From assembly GCA_963678705.1 (NCBI GenBank), contig CAVMBN010000214.1, positions 94,628-158,627 of the forward strand: 64,000 nucleotides of DNA. Direction: 5' to 3'. Positions 1-9,628 of the stretch are shown here, in pieces. The DNA comes from Panorpa germanica (lineage: Eukaryota > Arthropoda > Insecta > Mecoptera > Panorpidae). The notes below the pieces were generated by a model. The model saw only the letters and a list, made by a program, of their open reading frames with translations, searched no databases and was not told the origin of the DNA. Position 1 is the first letter of the stretch; each line of letters begins with the position of its first letter. The position numbers were made by a program, and so were the translations under genes.

Positions 1-627
1 TACCTATAGGTTTTTGCCGGTCTAATTCTTTGAAGGTCACTTGGCCACCGGACATAAACAAAGGCACACTGAATTTCTATAAATATCTCATATACATACT
101 TGTACTTATGCCTACTTACTTACCATTTGTTTGTTATTATTGAATGTTCATGAACGATCAATCACTATTTCCAAGAAAACCGCATATATTGTTCACTTAA
201 TCACTTATAACAATTAATACACTCTCATTATTATTTAAAACACGCATTTATATAAACTAATTCTTGTGTTTTAATATTATTTATAGTTAATGTTATTCGA
301 CTTACTTGATAGTGGGCGGCAACCTTTTGTCTTCCGTATATTTGTAGTGTTTATATGAGGTCTTCCTTATATATCTCTACAGATTTCTTGAATTTTAAAC
401 CACTTGATGTTTTAGCACTAACACTAACCTAATTATTATCACTTTTTTTGTCTATCGCACTTATTAATGTCTTATATCAAACATCAAAGTTACAAATTTG
501 AGGTTATGTTTATAAGACCGCGTGTACGCGTAAAGAAAAATTCGTTTTTAACACTGGTTTCCAACTGTCAAACTTTTGTAAAAACACTTTGTTTAGGGTA
601 AATTAACACAAATTTAAAACAAACTTA

Positions 628-652
628 AATACTTTTCGTTTGAAAAAGTATT
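628..652. other. Satellite hairpin (imperfect inverted repeat)
   Basis: AATACTTTTC and GAAAAAGTATT are near-perfect inverted copies separated by four bases (GTTT), with one extra A in the right arm. The pair recurs about 627 bases into the complete units. It could extrude a hairpin in DNA or RNA; no function is shown. Confidence 0.5.
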
Positions 653-719
653 TATATAATTTATTTAATTTTTTTCCATAATTAATTTCTCACTTTTAAT
701 CACTTTTTTTACCTAAAGT

Positions 720-1586
720 AGCAGGAGCCGATCACACACATAGTAGATAGGAACCACTTGTGTTGCAAAGCAATATTAACGTCCTTGTAAACCAATACGT
801 AGGTCTTCCTTTTTGTATTAAGTCCCATCCGTCTTGCCAGAGCTTATGCATATATGCATTCATCTCTTTGGCAATATATTTGGTATCGTCTCCAGACTTT
901 TATTCTACAGCCGCATTAACTTTAAATCCTCGAAATTTGTCGCATTAATTTTAAATCATCAACATTTGATTTTTTCAGTTTTAGTGTAATTTGTACTTGA
1001 GTTAGTGCATGAGTGATTTTTAAATCTAAAGGAATTGTCCCCAATATCACTTGCACCACTTCTGTAGATACAGTTCTGCAACAACGCGTCATCGTCAATA
1101 ACATAGTTCTTTGCATGGAAGATCTGGAAGATTGATCCTGTAATACCATGCCGAAGCACAATACACAACTATTAGCATAAATGCCCCCTTGTATAGTGTC
1201 GGCATAGTTGCCGAGTTTAAGCTTCATTCCGTCCTTGTGACACGCGCAAGGTGTGTTACAAGTTTATCATTCGTTGTAACTGTATTTGTTTCGTAGCTTT
1301 GTAGCTTCAAGAAACTACAGATTTTATATATAGCAGGTCGAGAACGGCTTTCTAGGGTTTCTGTACTATTTGCACCGATAAGGATCACATGATCGTTGGC
1401 AAAACATATGTCTACACAACCTTTCGAGTGAGAAACACAGTTCTCGTCGAATACCATGTTCCAGAGCTCAGGCCCCATTACAGATCGCTGAGGACAACCT
1501 TTAGATAGTTGCCTTTTCATGGAACGGTAATCGGTTTGTAAAATAATGTTCGACAATGAAAATAGTTCTCCATAGCGCAGTAGACG
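720..1586 (-). pseudogene. Non-LTR retrotransposon reverse transcriptase fragment embedded in the satellite unit
   Basis: Read on the minus strand, 1556-1224 encodes a piece with KGCPQRSVMGPELWN followed by FAND. This matches the GCPQGSxLGP block and the YADD catalytic block of LINE-type reverse transcriptases, but the catalytic motif has lost its first aspartate (FAND for YADD). A second piece in another frame (1227-922) has RCCRTVSTEVVQVILGTIPLDL, typical of the region downstream of the RT palm in R1/Jockey/LOA-like elements. A third (about 863-720) carries KLWQDGWDLIQKGR and a C-terminal SCYFR, resembling the W...W...GR and GHGCFR blocks at the end of such ORFs. Frame changes separate the three pieces, so this is a dead fragment that was amplified as satellite. 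The same fragment lies about 719-1585 bases after each unit start. The exact clade is not determined. Confidence 0.75.
847..860. other. Perfect 14-bp palindrome in the satellite unit (insertion hot spot)
   Basis: ATGCATATATGCAT equals its own reverse complement. The gypsy element inserted inside the equivalent palindrome of unit 2 (target duplication ATGC). The non-autonomous LTR element inserted a few bases to its left in unit 3, and the Polinton about 46-60 bases to its left in unit 7. Two later units carry a variant (ATATATACAT) that breaks the symmetry. Confidence 0.6.
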
Positions 1587-2439
1587 TACCTATAGGTTTT
1601 TGCCGGTCTAATTCTTTGAAGGTCACTTGGCCACCGGACATCAACAAAGGCACACTGAATTTCTATAAATATCTCATATACATACTTGTACTTATGCCTA
1701 CTTACTTACCATTTGTTTGTTACCATTGAATGTTCATGAACGATCAATCACTATTTCCAAGAAAACCGCATATATTGTTCACTTAATCACTTATAACAAT
1801 TAATACACTCTCATTATTATTTAAAACACGCATTTATATAAACTAATTCTTGTGTTTTAATATTATTTATAGTTAATGTTATTCGACTTACTTGATAGTG
1901 GGCGGCAACCTTTTGTCTTCCGTATATTTGTAGTGTTTATATGAGGTCTTCCTTATATATCTCTACAGATTTCTTGAATTTTAAACCACTTGATGTTTTA
2001 GCACTAACACTAACCTAATTATTATCACTTTTTTTGTCTATCGCACTTATTAATGTCTTATATCAAACATCAAAGTTACAAATTTGAGGTTATGTTTATA
2101 AGACCGCGTGTACGCGTAATGAAAAATTCGTTTTTAACACTGGTTTCCAACTGTCAAACTTTTGTAAAAACACTTTGTTTAGGGTAAATTAACACAAATT
2201 TAAAACAAACTTAAATACTTTTCGTTTGAAAAAGTATTCATATAATTTATTTAATTTTTTTCCATAATTAATTTCTCACTTTTAATCACTTTTTTTACCT
2301 AAAGTAGCAGGAGCCGATCACACACATAGTAGATAGGAACCACTTGTGTTGCAAAGCAATATTAACGTCCTTGTAAACCAATACGTAGGTCTTCCTTTTT
2401 GTATTAAGTCCCATCCGTCTTGCCAGAGCTTATGCATAT

Positions 2440-2443
2440 ATGC
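2440..2443. repeat. Target-site duplication ATGC, left of gypsy element
   Basis: ATGC precedes the left LTR and is repeated at 10430-10433 after the right LTR. Intact units have a single ATGC here. A 4-bp duplication is usual for Ty3/gypsy integrases. Confidence 0.9.
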
Positions 2444-3244
2444 TGTTGTGAATTGGTATTGGATTATCGCCGGGACGTTACTTCTGATAATTAATTATAA
2501 TATTAATTAACATATGCTCGTTCTAAGGGAAGATTCTCAGCTGGGCTAGTGCACCACGTTGTGTAGTTAGCTTCTAGACGTAGTTCTTCTTATGACGATT
2601 TCCAACAACCAATTACAGTAGAAAAAAATTAACTCTCTTAAGATGATTAACAGGATTCTTGTTAAGACGGTGTATTGTTGCAATTTGAGAATACTTGAGC
2701 GGTCTAAAGTATAACCTCGTTGCAACATACGACGGTTGAACAATTAGTATCTTTTAAATACTATTAATACAAACACTTTTATTAAAATATATCATTTATT
2801 CGTTGTAATATTATATCTGCATACTTAATTACAATAGTATTTTATTAGATTAATAAAGATGTCAGATATAAAACAAAATGTAATTCTTAGTGTTATAATT
2901 TGATTAATAGTTAAAACGTGCTTACTGTAGTACACTTTGATGTTACAATTGGAGTTATTGTACGAACGAAGTTACAATTAGTAATCATGCTCTGAGTGTC
3001 GTACAGTTTAATATATAATGATTTATTTCACATCACCTAACGCCAATACTGGGTTACCAGTATTAAAACAATATAAATCTCCACAGACCAGAGACAATGT
3101 TTACAAGCGCTAAACTTAAACAATTATTCATTACAATATTAATACTAATACTAAAACTGTTGACATAATATAATTCTTATGTAATAATTAACATTTATTA
3201 TTATTAAAATAAAAGGTAAGTGCGACATATGCGTACTTACAACA
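2444..3244 (-). repeat. Gypsy 3' LTR (801 bp)
   Basis: It starts TGTTGTGAATTGG and ends CTTACAACA on the plus strand. It is the 3' LTR because the element is transcribed on the minus strand. It matches 9629-10429 at full length apart from seven substitutions counted by eye. Confidence 0.95.
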
Positions 3245-3527
3245 CTCCTCAACCAAAGAAAAGGAACGCATATAAAACAAAACATATGCGTTTCTGCTCT
3301 AAGGAAAAGAAAAAGGAAAAATGAGATAGGGAAGATGTCGTACATATCACAACACCCCCTTTCAAAAAAAAGGGACACGTATAAAAACAAAATATACGAG
3401 TTACAATTCTAGAAAAAAATAAAAAGAGAAGCAAAGTGTCGACAACGATTCTGATCCCATCGTATAGAGTTAACACTGCTCCACAAAACAATCATCCCTG
3501 ACAAAATCCATTTCATTCGTCAAGTTT
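3245..3527 (-). other. Gypsy 3' untranslated region with polypurine tract and a duplicated LTR-edge segment
   Basis: On the minus strand, the purine-rich GAGGAG lies directly before the LTR start TGTTGTAAG and is the probable polypurine tract. About 109 bases upstream (plus 3335-3420) a diverged copy of the junction appears: an oligo-A/G tract ending AAAGGGGG followed by TGTTGTGATATG. That copy resembles the tract plus the first bases of the LTR. The flanking CATATAAAACAAAACATATG-like stretch is also duplicated. No convincing protein-coding gene is seen here. Confidence 0.6.
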
Positions 3528-3995
3528 TTATTCATTGGTACAAAATCTCTTCAACCTATTATTATGAACTACCGTATGTTTTTTACCAATTAGTATTTCT
3601 GTATTAACAGGGGATATAATTTTAGTAACTTTATACGGTCCTACGTATAAGGGTAAAAGTTTTTTGGACTGTCCTTTGGTTAGTAACTGTTCATTTCTTA
3701 ATAAAACTAGTTCGTTTACTTCAGGTGTAAAAAGAGAATTGACCCTTCTATCAAAATATAATTTTGTTTTTTCTTTATTTTTAACCAAGTTATTCATAGC
3801 AAGTTCCCTCGCTACTTGTAACCTGTGTTTGAGTTCTACTATAAAATTATTATAAGTATTTACCTCGATTGGTTCTTTATAAAAAATTGAAGGCAGATTT
3901 GCCTTATGTCCATAAATTAGTTCGAAAGGAGTAAAACCGGTCGCTGTATGCGGAGTTGTGTTATACACGAACATTGCATAGGGAATCCAATTTAT
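3528..3995 (-). pseudogene. Gypsy integrase C-terminal part
   Basis: This is the final open segment of the pol frame after the stop at 3996-3998. Near its start, YNTTPHTATGFTPFELIYG is the conserved stretch after the integrase core (usually N-T-x-P-H-x-x-T-G-x-P-x-x-x-x-x-G). The C-terminal GPYKVTKI and HNNRLKRF match the usual end of Ty3/gypsy integrase, a small beta-barrel domain that binds DNA. No chromodomain is visible. The preceding stop lies in the same frame, so the segment would be made only by readthrough. Confidence 0.9.
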
Positions 3996-4361
3996 CTAAT
4001 CATCCTGTTTTTTACAAAAATTCCTTAGATACTCGGCAAGGGTTCTATGAACTCTTTCTAAGGCACCGTTGGTTGCTGGTCTAAATGCCGTTGTTTTTAA
4101 TTGTTTAATTTTTAACAACTTGCATAGATCTTTAAAAATTTTCGACATGAAATTTGTTCCTTGGTCTGTTAAGATCATATTAGGAACTCCGTATCTACAA
4201 ATAACGTTAGTTACTAATGCTTTCGCGACAGTATTTGCCTCCTGGTTTATAATAGGAATAGCTTTGGTAAACTTAGTAAGGTCATCGTGTATTGTTAGTA
4301 AGTATTTGTATTTGTCGTCGTCGTCTTTCTTGGGAAGATATACTATGTCCAAAGCCAACCT
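3996..4361 (-). pseudogene. Gypsy integrase catalytic core
   Basis: Retroviral integrase core (rve family) that joins element cDNA to target DNA. Counting from the methionine at 4358, the acidic triad is visible: D4 (ALDIV), D65 (LTDQGTNF) and E101 (NGALERVHR). The last two are separated by 35 residues, the classical D,D-35-E spacing, so the active site itself is intact. The segment is bounded by in-frame stops at 4362-4364 upstream and 3996-3998 downstream, both in the pol frame. Confidence 0.92.
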
Positions 4362-5099
4362 TTAGAAACTATGTTTCGAAGTCGATGTAATTGTTAATGG
4401 GCATTTATTTAATTTGCACACTTTATTCTTTTGACATGATACACATTGTCTAATAAATTTTTTAACTTTTCTAACCATACTTGGAAATTTAAAGTGTGAT
4501 TTTAATCGTTTAATTGTTTTAGAAACTCCTAAGTGGCCTGCTGTGGGATTTACATGAAATTCCGAAATTACATTGTTTATTAACTCAGGGTCACTAATTT
4601 TAAGTATAGTGTCATTATAAATGTGTACTATTATATTTGTTTTATCAAAGATATGTCTGAGCATAGTTCGTATCTGAGCAAAATCTAATTTACTTAGTTC
4701 AGATTCGAACCTGTTCATGGCAATATTAGTAATTTTGTGTAAAGTACAAAAGTTTTTCAGATTCACTAATGCCAAAAATATTTCTTTATAATTTGGTAGA
4801 TTAAAATGAAATTCCTTAATTATTAAACAGATAATAAATCTAGTATCAATTTCAACATATGCAATTTCTGATACTTCTTTTTTTTGTATTAGAAATGCAT
4901 CAATATTACTAAATTTATTGATTAATTCAGGACAATTTCCAATTGAGTTCTTAAAATCTTTTGACACAAAATCTACTAATGAAAATGACGTCGGTGCGTC
5001 ATATAAACTTTTATCATGTTCAATTACTTTATTGTTTATGATAATTTTATTTTTAATTATTTCTAAATAATTCTCGTATGTGACATCCATTGTATCAGC
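4362..5099 (-). pseudogene. Gypsy pol linker and integrase zinc-binding domain
   Basis: This open segment lies between the stops at 5100-5102 and 4362-4364. It continues from the RNase H segment in the same frame. The first two thirds is a poorly conserved linker. The last third has FHVNPTAGHLGVSKT and later CVSCQ, giving the H-H-C-C zinc-binding N-terminal domain of gypsy integrases. The zinc ligands appear intact. The next segment holds the catalytic core. Confidence 0.88.
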
Positions 5100-5525
5100 C
5101 TAAAGTGAGTATACGCGGCTTAGAGCATCTACGTGTGGAATCGAACTACCTGGTCTATATATTACTTCGTAATTATATTCTTCTAATTTTATCCGCCAAC
5201 GCATAAGTCTAGAACTAAGGTCCTTAATACTCATTAACCAAGTCAAGGCTTGATGGTCTGTTACGATACTAAAAAATTTCCCATAGAGATAGGGTCTAAA
5301 ATGAGCAACAGCCCATACTACTGCTAATAACTCACGTTCAGTAGTTGTGTAATTTTGTTGTGCCTTATTTAGAGTTCTTGAAGCATATGCTATTGGGTGG
5401 CTTTCCTTAATAGTACCTTGTGAAAGGACTGCACCTATAGCATATTTACTTGCATCCGTGGTTACAACGAAATTTTTACTAAAGTCCGGGTATTGCAAAA
5501 CAGGTGATATGGTTAATTTATTTTT
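5100..5525 (-). pseudogene. Gypsy RNase H domain
   Basis: Ribonuclease H removes the RNA strand of the RNA/DNA hybrid during reverse transcription. The segment shows the expected acidic residues in TDASKYAIGAVLSQG, TERELLAVVWA, TDHQALTWL and HVDALSR, so the active site is complete. The frame is that of the upstream reverse transcriptase, separated by the stop at 5526-5528. It ends at the stop at 5100-5102, directly after the DALSRVYSL end of the domain. Confidence 0.93.
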
Positions 5526-7418
5526 TTAAGTTTTAAATGATTCGTCGCATTGGTGTGACCATTCTAACACTTTAACATTACTGTTTGCTGCATTATATAG
5601 TGGTTTGGCTATCTCTGCGTAATGCGGTATATGCCGACGATAATAGCCTGACATACCCAAAAATGTTTTAATTTGTTTAGGATTGTTTAGAATGGGGAAA
5701 TTCTTTATCGCTTCTACTTTAGAAGGATCTGGTAGAATACCCGTTTCATTAATAACGTGACCTAAATAAATCAAATCTTTATGTAGAAAGTTACATTTGG
5801 ATGGTTGGAGCTTTAAATTATGTTCCCGTAATTTAGAAAAAACGTTTTTTAATCTTTGGTTGTGCTCAGAAATGTTTTTTCCAAAAATGACTACATCGTC
5901 CAAATAGATTAAGCAATCTATTCCTTGCAAACCTGTGAGAACATGAGACATAAGTCTCTGAAACATGGGGGGTGCTCCTTTAAGTCCGAATGGCATTCTT
6001 ACAAATTGATAGTGTTTAAAGTTCGCACTAAATGCTGTTTTCTCTTTATCTTCGGGAAGCATAGGGACCTGGTGAAAACCGCTTGCTAAGTCAAGGGTAG
6101 AGAAAAATTTTGCACCACTAAGTTGGTCCAGTATATCATGTATAAGAGGCAAAGGATAGGCGTCACTTGTTGTTTGCTCGTTAAGTTTACGGAAATCGAC
6201 TACTACGCGGAATTGTTTGTTACCTAACGCATCTGGTTTTTTAGGTACTACTAATAGAGGTGCGTTATAGGGTGAGTCGCTTTCTTCAATGATGTTGTTG
6301 ACCAACAGTTCCTGAATATGCTTCTCTACAATCTCTTTTTGCGCATGGGGCAATCGATACGGTTTAACGTTAACGGGTTTAGAAGAATTAATCTTTATCT
6401 TATGACTTAATGCGCTCGTACAAGATAACTTGTCTCCCGGTAAAAAAAATATGTCATTAAAGCTGTTACAGATTTCTATTAATTCTGTTACTAATTCTGA
6501 ATTGACATGTGAAAGATTTAAATTGTTTAGTAAAAGTTCCTTACGGTTGTTAGGACTTGATTTTGAAAAATGGTAAATACTAAATTGATCTATCGGTATG
6601 ATATTCGGTTTGAAATTACTAAGTACTATATTTGTTATTGAAGAATTTATTATTGATATATAAAAAATATTTTTGACGGGCTTGATTAATGCATTAGCTA
6701 AAAAAACTTCAGGTAGCAATTCCCTGGCTACACAAACTCCTACTGTAGAACCTGACATAGGAATTATCTTCCTCGTACGTGCTGGTAAAACGATATTGTT
6801 TATATTTATAAGTGGGAGCTCAATTATTTTGCCACGCTCTGAGAATTGTACACTGTTCATTTCTAGATTAATTACTGCCTTTAGTTTTCGTAAAATATCT
6901 AACCCTATAATTCCATCGTGTTCAATGGGGAAATCTTCTGACACAACCTGTAGAGTTTGTTTCGACTTATTACTATCTAAAATTATAGATGTTTTCAGTG
7001 AACCTAAAGTATAAGGCGTGCCTTCAGAAATACCCTTCAATAGAATTTTAGATTTATTAATAATTCTGATATTGTTATTTAAAATATTTTGTTTAATCAA
7101 GGAGATTTGAGAACCAGTATCTAATAAAAATGATACGGTTTTAGCTTTGGCTGCGACCATCTTGAATTGGACAGTGTTAGCTGTTTGCTTAGCCTTAACA
7201 TTTTTATTTTTACTGTCAAAATTTAGAATATCATTAGTATTTTGTAAATTATCCGTATTAATCTCAACAAAATCATAAAAAGAACATAATTCATTATTTG
7301 AATTGTGTTGTGTCTTGTTAGTAAAAGATGCTTGAGAACCATCAGATATAAGATGTTTCGATCTTTCACAACAAGTAGAAGGTTCTGATAAAATTGTGGC
7401 CTCCCTACAAGTATTAAC
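5526..7418 (-). pseudogene. Gypsy protease and reverse transcriptase
   Basis: The frame is open from just after the gag stop; the first methionine is at 7160. Counting from there, LLDTGSQISLI (D14-T15-G16) is the retropepsin active site, with GIIGLDIL near 83-90 as the second conserved protease block. The reverse transcriptase spans about residues 270-500: FSTLDLASGFHQ (353-364), MPFGLKGAPPMFQR (389-402) and the catalytic YLDD (419-422). FLGMSGYYRRHIP follows near 500. The stop at 5526-5528 falls between the RT connection region and RNase H. Gag and this segment share a frame and are divided by one TAA, so expression would need readthrough. Alternatively the stop is simple decay. Confidence 0.94.
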
Positions 7419-8477
7419 TTAAGCAATAGGGTTAACCGTATCTAGATTTTCCTTCTTAATAAAACAATACTTTTCTATATGACCACTTTTCTTACAATGG
7501 TTACAGAACAAATTTTTAGTTTTTGTTTTGACCTTATTAGGAATTTGCTTGCTTGAAACTGGTTTACTACTAGAATTAGGAACGCTTGAATATGTTTTAA
7601 CTTTAATATGCCTTCTTCTTTCTAGATTGCGCCACCGTCTCTCCAGAAACTCCGTAAATTCATTTAAGGTTGGTAATTCAGAATTATTTCTGTTTTCCCA
7701 TTCCTTCGACGAATTAAAATCTAATTTGGTCTTTAAAATATGTATTAACATAAAATCTGAATGATTAGAATATATCCCCAATTCGGTTAATGCTCTAATC
7801 GATTCATTAATTTCGTCTAGAAATTTTTTGATATTGATTTCCGACTCTAAACGTATAACATTGTAGTTTATTAAATTGTTTAAACAGGTTTCAATAAGTG
7901 CTACCTTGTTATCATAACGTTTACAAAGGATGTTCCAAACAATTTCGTAATTATCGTTTGTTAAAGGATAATTCTTTATGAGTTTGAGTGGTTCTCCTGT
8001 CAAATTTAATTTTAAATAATGCATTTTTTCAATGCTTGATAATTTACTATTATTACGAAATAAATTTGTAAATAATTCCATAAAACTTTGCCAATTAATA
8101 TATTCTCCATCAAAAACAGTTAGTTGCATCGGACTTAAGTTTAAATTTCTTATTGAATCTATGCTTTTTGAGTCATCCACAATATGTGTATCATCCTCAA
8201 ATGTTTGCTTATAATTCAACAAGTAAATAAGGGTGTCGTCATAAATACTTTCAACTTCCATAGACTTACTAACGATAGCCGAAGCTTCTTCATTTTTTAG
8301 AGTTGGAAGCAGTGCTTCTACGATACTATTATATTTGACCCAAGCCTTTTCTAAGTTTTTGATTTTTAATTCAACTATTGTTAAGGATGTTGATTGGACT
8401 TCTAGATTTTTTGAAAACTCATTGATTAGATTGATTGTATTCTCAACTAATGTGAGGGAATGAACGCTCGGTGCCAT
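7419..8477 (-). CDS. gag: Gypsy gag polyprotein, 352 aa
   Basis: Structural protein of the element's virus-like particle. It starts at an ATG (8477-8475) and ends at TAA (7421-7419). Near the C-terminus CNHCKKSGHIEKYC is a single CX2CX4HX4C zinc knuckle (nucleocapsid type). The middle contains MHYLKLNLTGEPLKLI, typical of the retrotransposon gag (UBN2/DUF1759-like) core, which promotes assembly. The open reading frame is intact. Pol lies directly downstream in the same frame after a single stop, with no overlap and no obvious slippery heptamer at the junction. Confidence 0.92.
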   Translation of the reverse strand: MAPSVHSLTLVENTINLINEFSKNLEVQSTSLTIVELKIKNLEKAWVKYNSIVEALLPTLKNEEASAIVSKSMEVESIYDDTLIYLLNYKQTFEDDTHIVDDSKSIDSIRNLNLSPMQLTVFDGEYINWQSFMELFTNLFRNNSKLSSIEKMHYLKLNLTGEPLKLIKNYPLTNDNYEIVWNILCKRYDNKVALIETCLNNLINYNVIRLESEINIKKFLDEINESIRALTELGIYSNHSDFMLIHILKTKLDFNSSKEWENRNNSELPTLNEFTEFLERRWRNLERRRHIKVKTYSSVPNSSSKPVSSKQIPNKVKTKTKNLFCNHCKKSGHIEKYCFIKKENLDTVNPIA

Positions 8478-9628
8478 AGTACTTAATTAAAGTTATATAC
8501 AATATACAGACTAAAGATTATTTTGTACCAATAAACGACTCTCCGAAAAAATAGGATTCTGACAACGAAAAATTGTTAGCGAAAACAGTAACTCACAGGA
8601 AATTTCCGATAGGGCTCAGACGTTGCAGTTGTAACAGCTAGGTAGTCTCTCTGAATAAACAGACTGCTATCTAACTGCTTCAGCTCTTTACTTCTCCTTT
8701 TCAAAATTCCCTCTCGTTCAAAAATGTTGTTCTAAAAATATTAAACATGAATTAATATAATTGTAGAAACAATTATAGAAAATATTATAGTAGATATTCA
8801 AAAGTATTGGATATAATACTAAAAATATTGAACAATGATGCTACAAAATTGTTAGGTTATAGCAAATATTCAAAAGTATTGAATATAATACTAAAAAATG
8901 ATAGCGTCAATGAATTACAAGGATGCTACTAATAGTTAGGTTATAGCAAATATTCAAAAGTATTGAATATAATATTAAAAAAGTGATAGCGTCAATGAAT
9001 TACAAGGATGCTACAAAAATACTTAGGTTATAGCAAATATTCAAAAGTATTGAATATAATACTAAAAAAATGATAGCGTCAATGAATTACAAGGATGCTA
9101 CTAATAGTTAGGTTATAGCAAATATTCAAAAGTATTGAATATAATACTAAAAAATGATAGCGTCAATGAATTACAAAGATGCTACTAATAAAAAAATACA
9201 ATTATCAATTTATGGTAATAGTTATATACAAGATAAAAAGATACTGTCCTATTATACTTAAAGATTTTCTTTCGATTATGATCTATACACAGCTGTGTGC
9301 AGGGCTCTGGAAACGATTACCATCGATTTAGATTATTCCATGTGTTCTAGAAGCATCCATCCATTCGCGGGGGGCAAAAGGTTTCTTTTTCCTGGTTCAG
9401 CGGGCTGTAGTTTTGCATCCACCAGACTTGTAGAAAATTATGTGAAATACAGATGAAATGTAGTTCTAGCTCGTACTTTTCGGCAATTTTGGAAACATCA
9501 ATCGGCGTAGTGGTATCCAGATTAATTGATCTGCATCCAGGTGTAGAATATATAGAAAAAATTTTTGGGCGTACCTCTTGGATATTTATGTGTAGGAATA
9601 TCTCTTCAAGCCTCACATCTGAAACCAA
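8478..9628 (-). other. Gypsy 5' leader (between 5' LTR and gag)
   Basis: This is a roughly 1.15-kb untranslated leader on the minus strand. Directly after the 5' LTR it reads TTGGTTTCAGATGTGAGG. The TGG-starting part is the likely primer-binding site and resembles the tRNA-Leu-type site of some insect gypsy elements, though it is not an exact match. An open frame of 93 codons at 9347-9628 has no ATG and overlaps this site, so I do not call it a gene. The middle of the leader carries tandem repeats (8789-9190). Confidence 0.7.
8789..9190. repeat. Tandem repeats of about 84 bp in the gypsy leader
   Basis: Five copies share the core TATTCAAAAGTATTGAATAT followed by AATACTAAAAA, TGATAGCGTCAATGAATTAC and AAGGATGCTAC. 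The first copy (from about 8789) is the most diverged; the following four are nearly identical, with small length changes at A-runs. The core includes a near-palindromic ATATTCAAAAGTATTGAATAT. The copies could be packaging or transcription-control repeats like those in other insect gypsy leaders, but nothing here proves a role. Confidence 0.85.

Larger units (their letters stand above)
1..2443. repeat. Satellite array block 1 (1586-bp unit): unit 1 and the first part of unit 2
   Basis: Unit 1 is 1-1586. Unit 2 starts at 1587 with the same sequence (TACCTATAGGTTTTTGCCGG) and is cut at 2443 by the gypsy insertion, resuming at 10434. Units are arranged head to tail and differ by scattered substitutions. 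Roughly positions 1-719 of the unit are AT-rich and noncoding, with no ORF I believe. Positions 720-1586 are a decayed reverse transcriptase fragment on the minus strand. Short landmarks recur in every complete unit: a GTTCATGAAC palindrome (146-155), a CGCGTGTACGCG inverted repeat near 520, and an AT-rich hairpin (about 628-652). Confidence 0.95.

Noticed and set aside
760..948. Plus-strand ORF of about 62 codons recurring in many satellite units
   Set aside because: It starts at TTG, is hydrophobic and featureless, and lies antisense to the RT fragment. It recurs because the units are near-identical, not because of visible coding constraint.
720..1586. Active LINE element in each satellite unit
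   Set aside because: The catalytic YADD is changed, frames are broken, there is no 5' part, and units are arranged as an array with no target duplications.
3151..3491. Minus-strand ORFs of 79-80 codons rich in Phe/Leu in the gypsy 3' region (possible small envelope)
   Set aside because: They result from the purine/AT-rich composition of the PPT region, overlap the LTR and have no signal-peptide or envelope features.
7223..7426. 67-codon minus-strand ORF at the gag/pol junction
   Set aside because: It is in a different frame from gag and pol, which have a continuous open frame here; a shadow reading.
9347..9628. 93-codon minus-strand ORF next to the gypsy 5' LTR
   Set aside because: It starts at TTG at the LTR edge and overlaps the primer-binding site; I recognise no domain. 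Probably leader sequence.
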